DNA from: CAZIPZ01 sp964541075
Lineage (GTDB): Bacteria; Acidobacteriota; Terriglobia; 20CM-2-55-15
Length of the DNA: 24,065 nucleotides
Reading direction: 5' to 3'
Assembly (NCBI GenBank): GCA_964541075.1
Contig: CAZIPZ010000037.1
Location: 1-24,065 of the forward strand
Position numbers and translations under genes: made by a program. The first letter of the stretch is position 1. The number at the start of each line of letters is the position of its first letter. Positions 23,894 to 24,065 of this stretch are shown here, piece by piece. Below the pieces are notes generated by a model. It did not search any database. It was given only the letters and a program-made list of their open reading frames with translations, and was not told the origin of the DNA.

Positions 23894-24065
23894 CTATTTC
23901 CGTCGATTGCGATAGGCGGAGATGCCGGAGATGACCGTCAGGCTGGCGCCGAGCAGAAGAAAACTCATTGGCTCTGGAACCGGGTTGACAAGCATCGACT
24001 GGATCTTGAAGCCGTCGTTCTCGACAGGATTAAGGAGATGGCTAAACGGAGCTCCGATCAGCAGT
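23894..24065 (-). CDS. PEP-CTERM sorting domain protein, C-terminal 56 residues (partial)
   Basis: Only the 3' end is in the window; the frame is open to the right edge. The C-terminus reads VNPVPEP, then the hydrophobic helix MSFLLLGASLTVISGISAY and the basic end RNRRK before TAG. This is the tripartite PEP-CTERM signal recognised by exosortase and used to place proteins on the cell surface. Nothing can be said about the mature domain. The gene ends at a strong terminator and is the second PEP-CTERM protein in this window, so the organism very probably encodes an exosortase elsewhere. Confidence 0.88.
   Translation of the reverse strand, partial: LLIGAPFSHLLNPVENDGFKIQSMLVNPVPEPMSFLLLGASLTVISGISAYRNRRK

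Overview
The window looks like a chromosomal segment of an Acidobacteriota genome, probably a metagenome or draft assembly because a 10-N scaffold gap lies at 2401-2410. The clues are an Oar-type TonB-dependent receptor with an N-terminal carboxypeptidase-regulatory domain and a PLNGRNF motif, a DUF1549/DUF1553 plus DUF1501 gene pair, PEP-CTERM surface proteins and moderate-to-high GC. The taxonomic call is inference. I see no rRNA, tRNA, CRISPR array, insertion sequence or prophage gene.

Layout. 1-2039 (minus): 5' part of a large TonB-dependent receptor running off the left edge. 2288-4709 (minus): an exported array of about 23 TPR repeats, interrupted by the assembly gap. 4813-10376 (plus): a closely spaced run encoding a DUF1549/DUF1553 protein, a Tat-exported DUF1501 protein, a YjbR/MmcQ-like protein, a small protein with four DnaJ-type CxxC motifs, a MoaD/ThiS-like beta-grasp protein and a six-Asp-box (BNR) repeat protein. 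10510-20926 (minus): a seven-gene chemosensory operon. 21381-22190 (plus): a PEP-CTERM protein with a strong terminator. 22290-22457 (minus): a probable small membrane protein missed by length cut-offs. 23034-23723 (minus): a DUF922 secreted Zn-protease-like protein. 23894-24065 (minus): the 3' end of a second PEP-CTERM protein with its own terminator.

The most interesting unit is the chemosensory operon, transcribed cheW - cheR(TPR) - cheW(extended) - mcp - cheA(REC) - cheB - hybrid histidine kinase. Its parts match the Wsp system (WspB, C, D, A, E, F) almost in order. The WspR diguanylate cyclase slot is instead filled by a soluble REC-REC-PAS-HisKA-HATPase-REC-REC kinase. No cheY, cheD, cheC, flagellar or GGDEF gene is seen. 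I infer an alternative-cellular-function chemosensory pathway: the receptor drives CheA, CheR and CheB adapt it, and the signal passes into a multi-step phosphorelay whose final output lies elsewhere. Most junctions are 4-base NTGA overlaps, indicating translational coupling, and a good sigma70-like promoter with an inverted repeat across its -10 box precedes the first gene.

The plus-strand run is a second unit worth attention. The MoaD-like gene and the BNR gene are tightly coupled: the codons for the terminal glycines of one protein form the ribosome binding site of the next.
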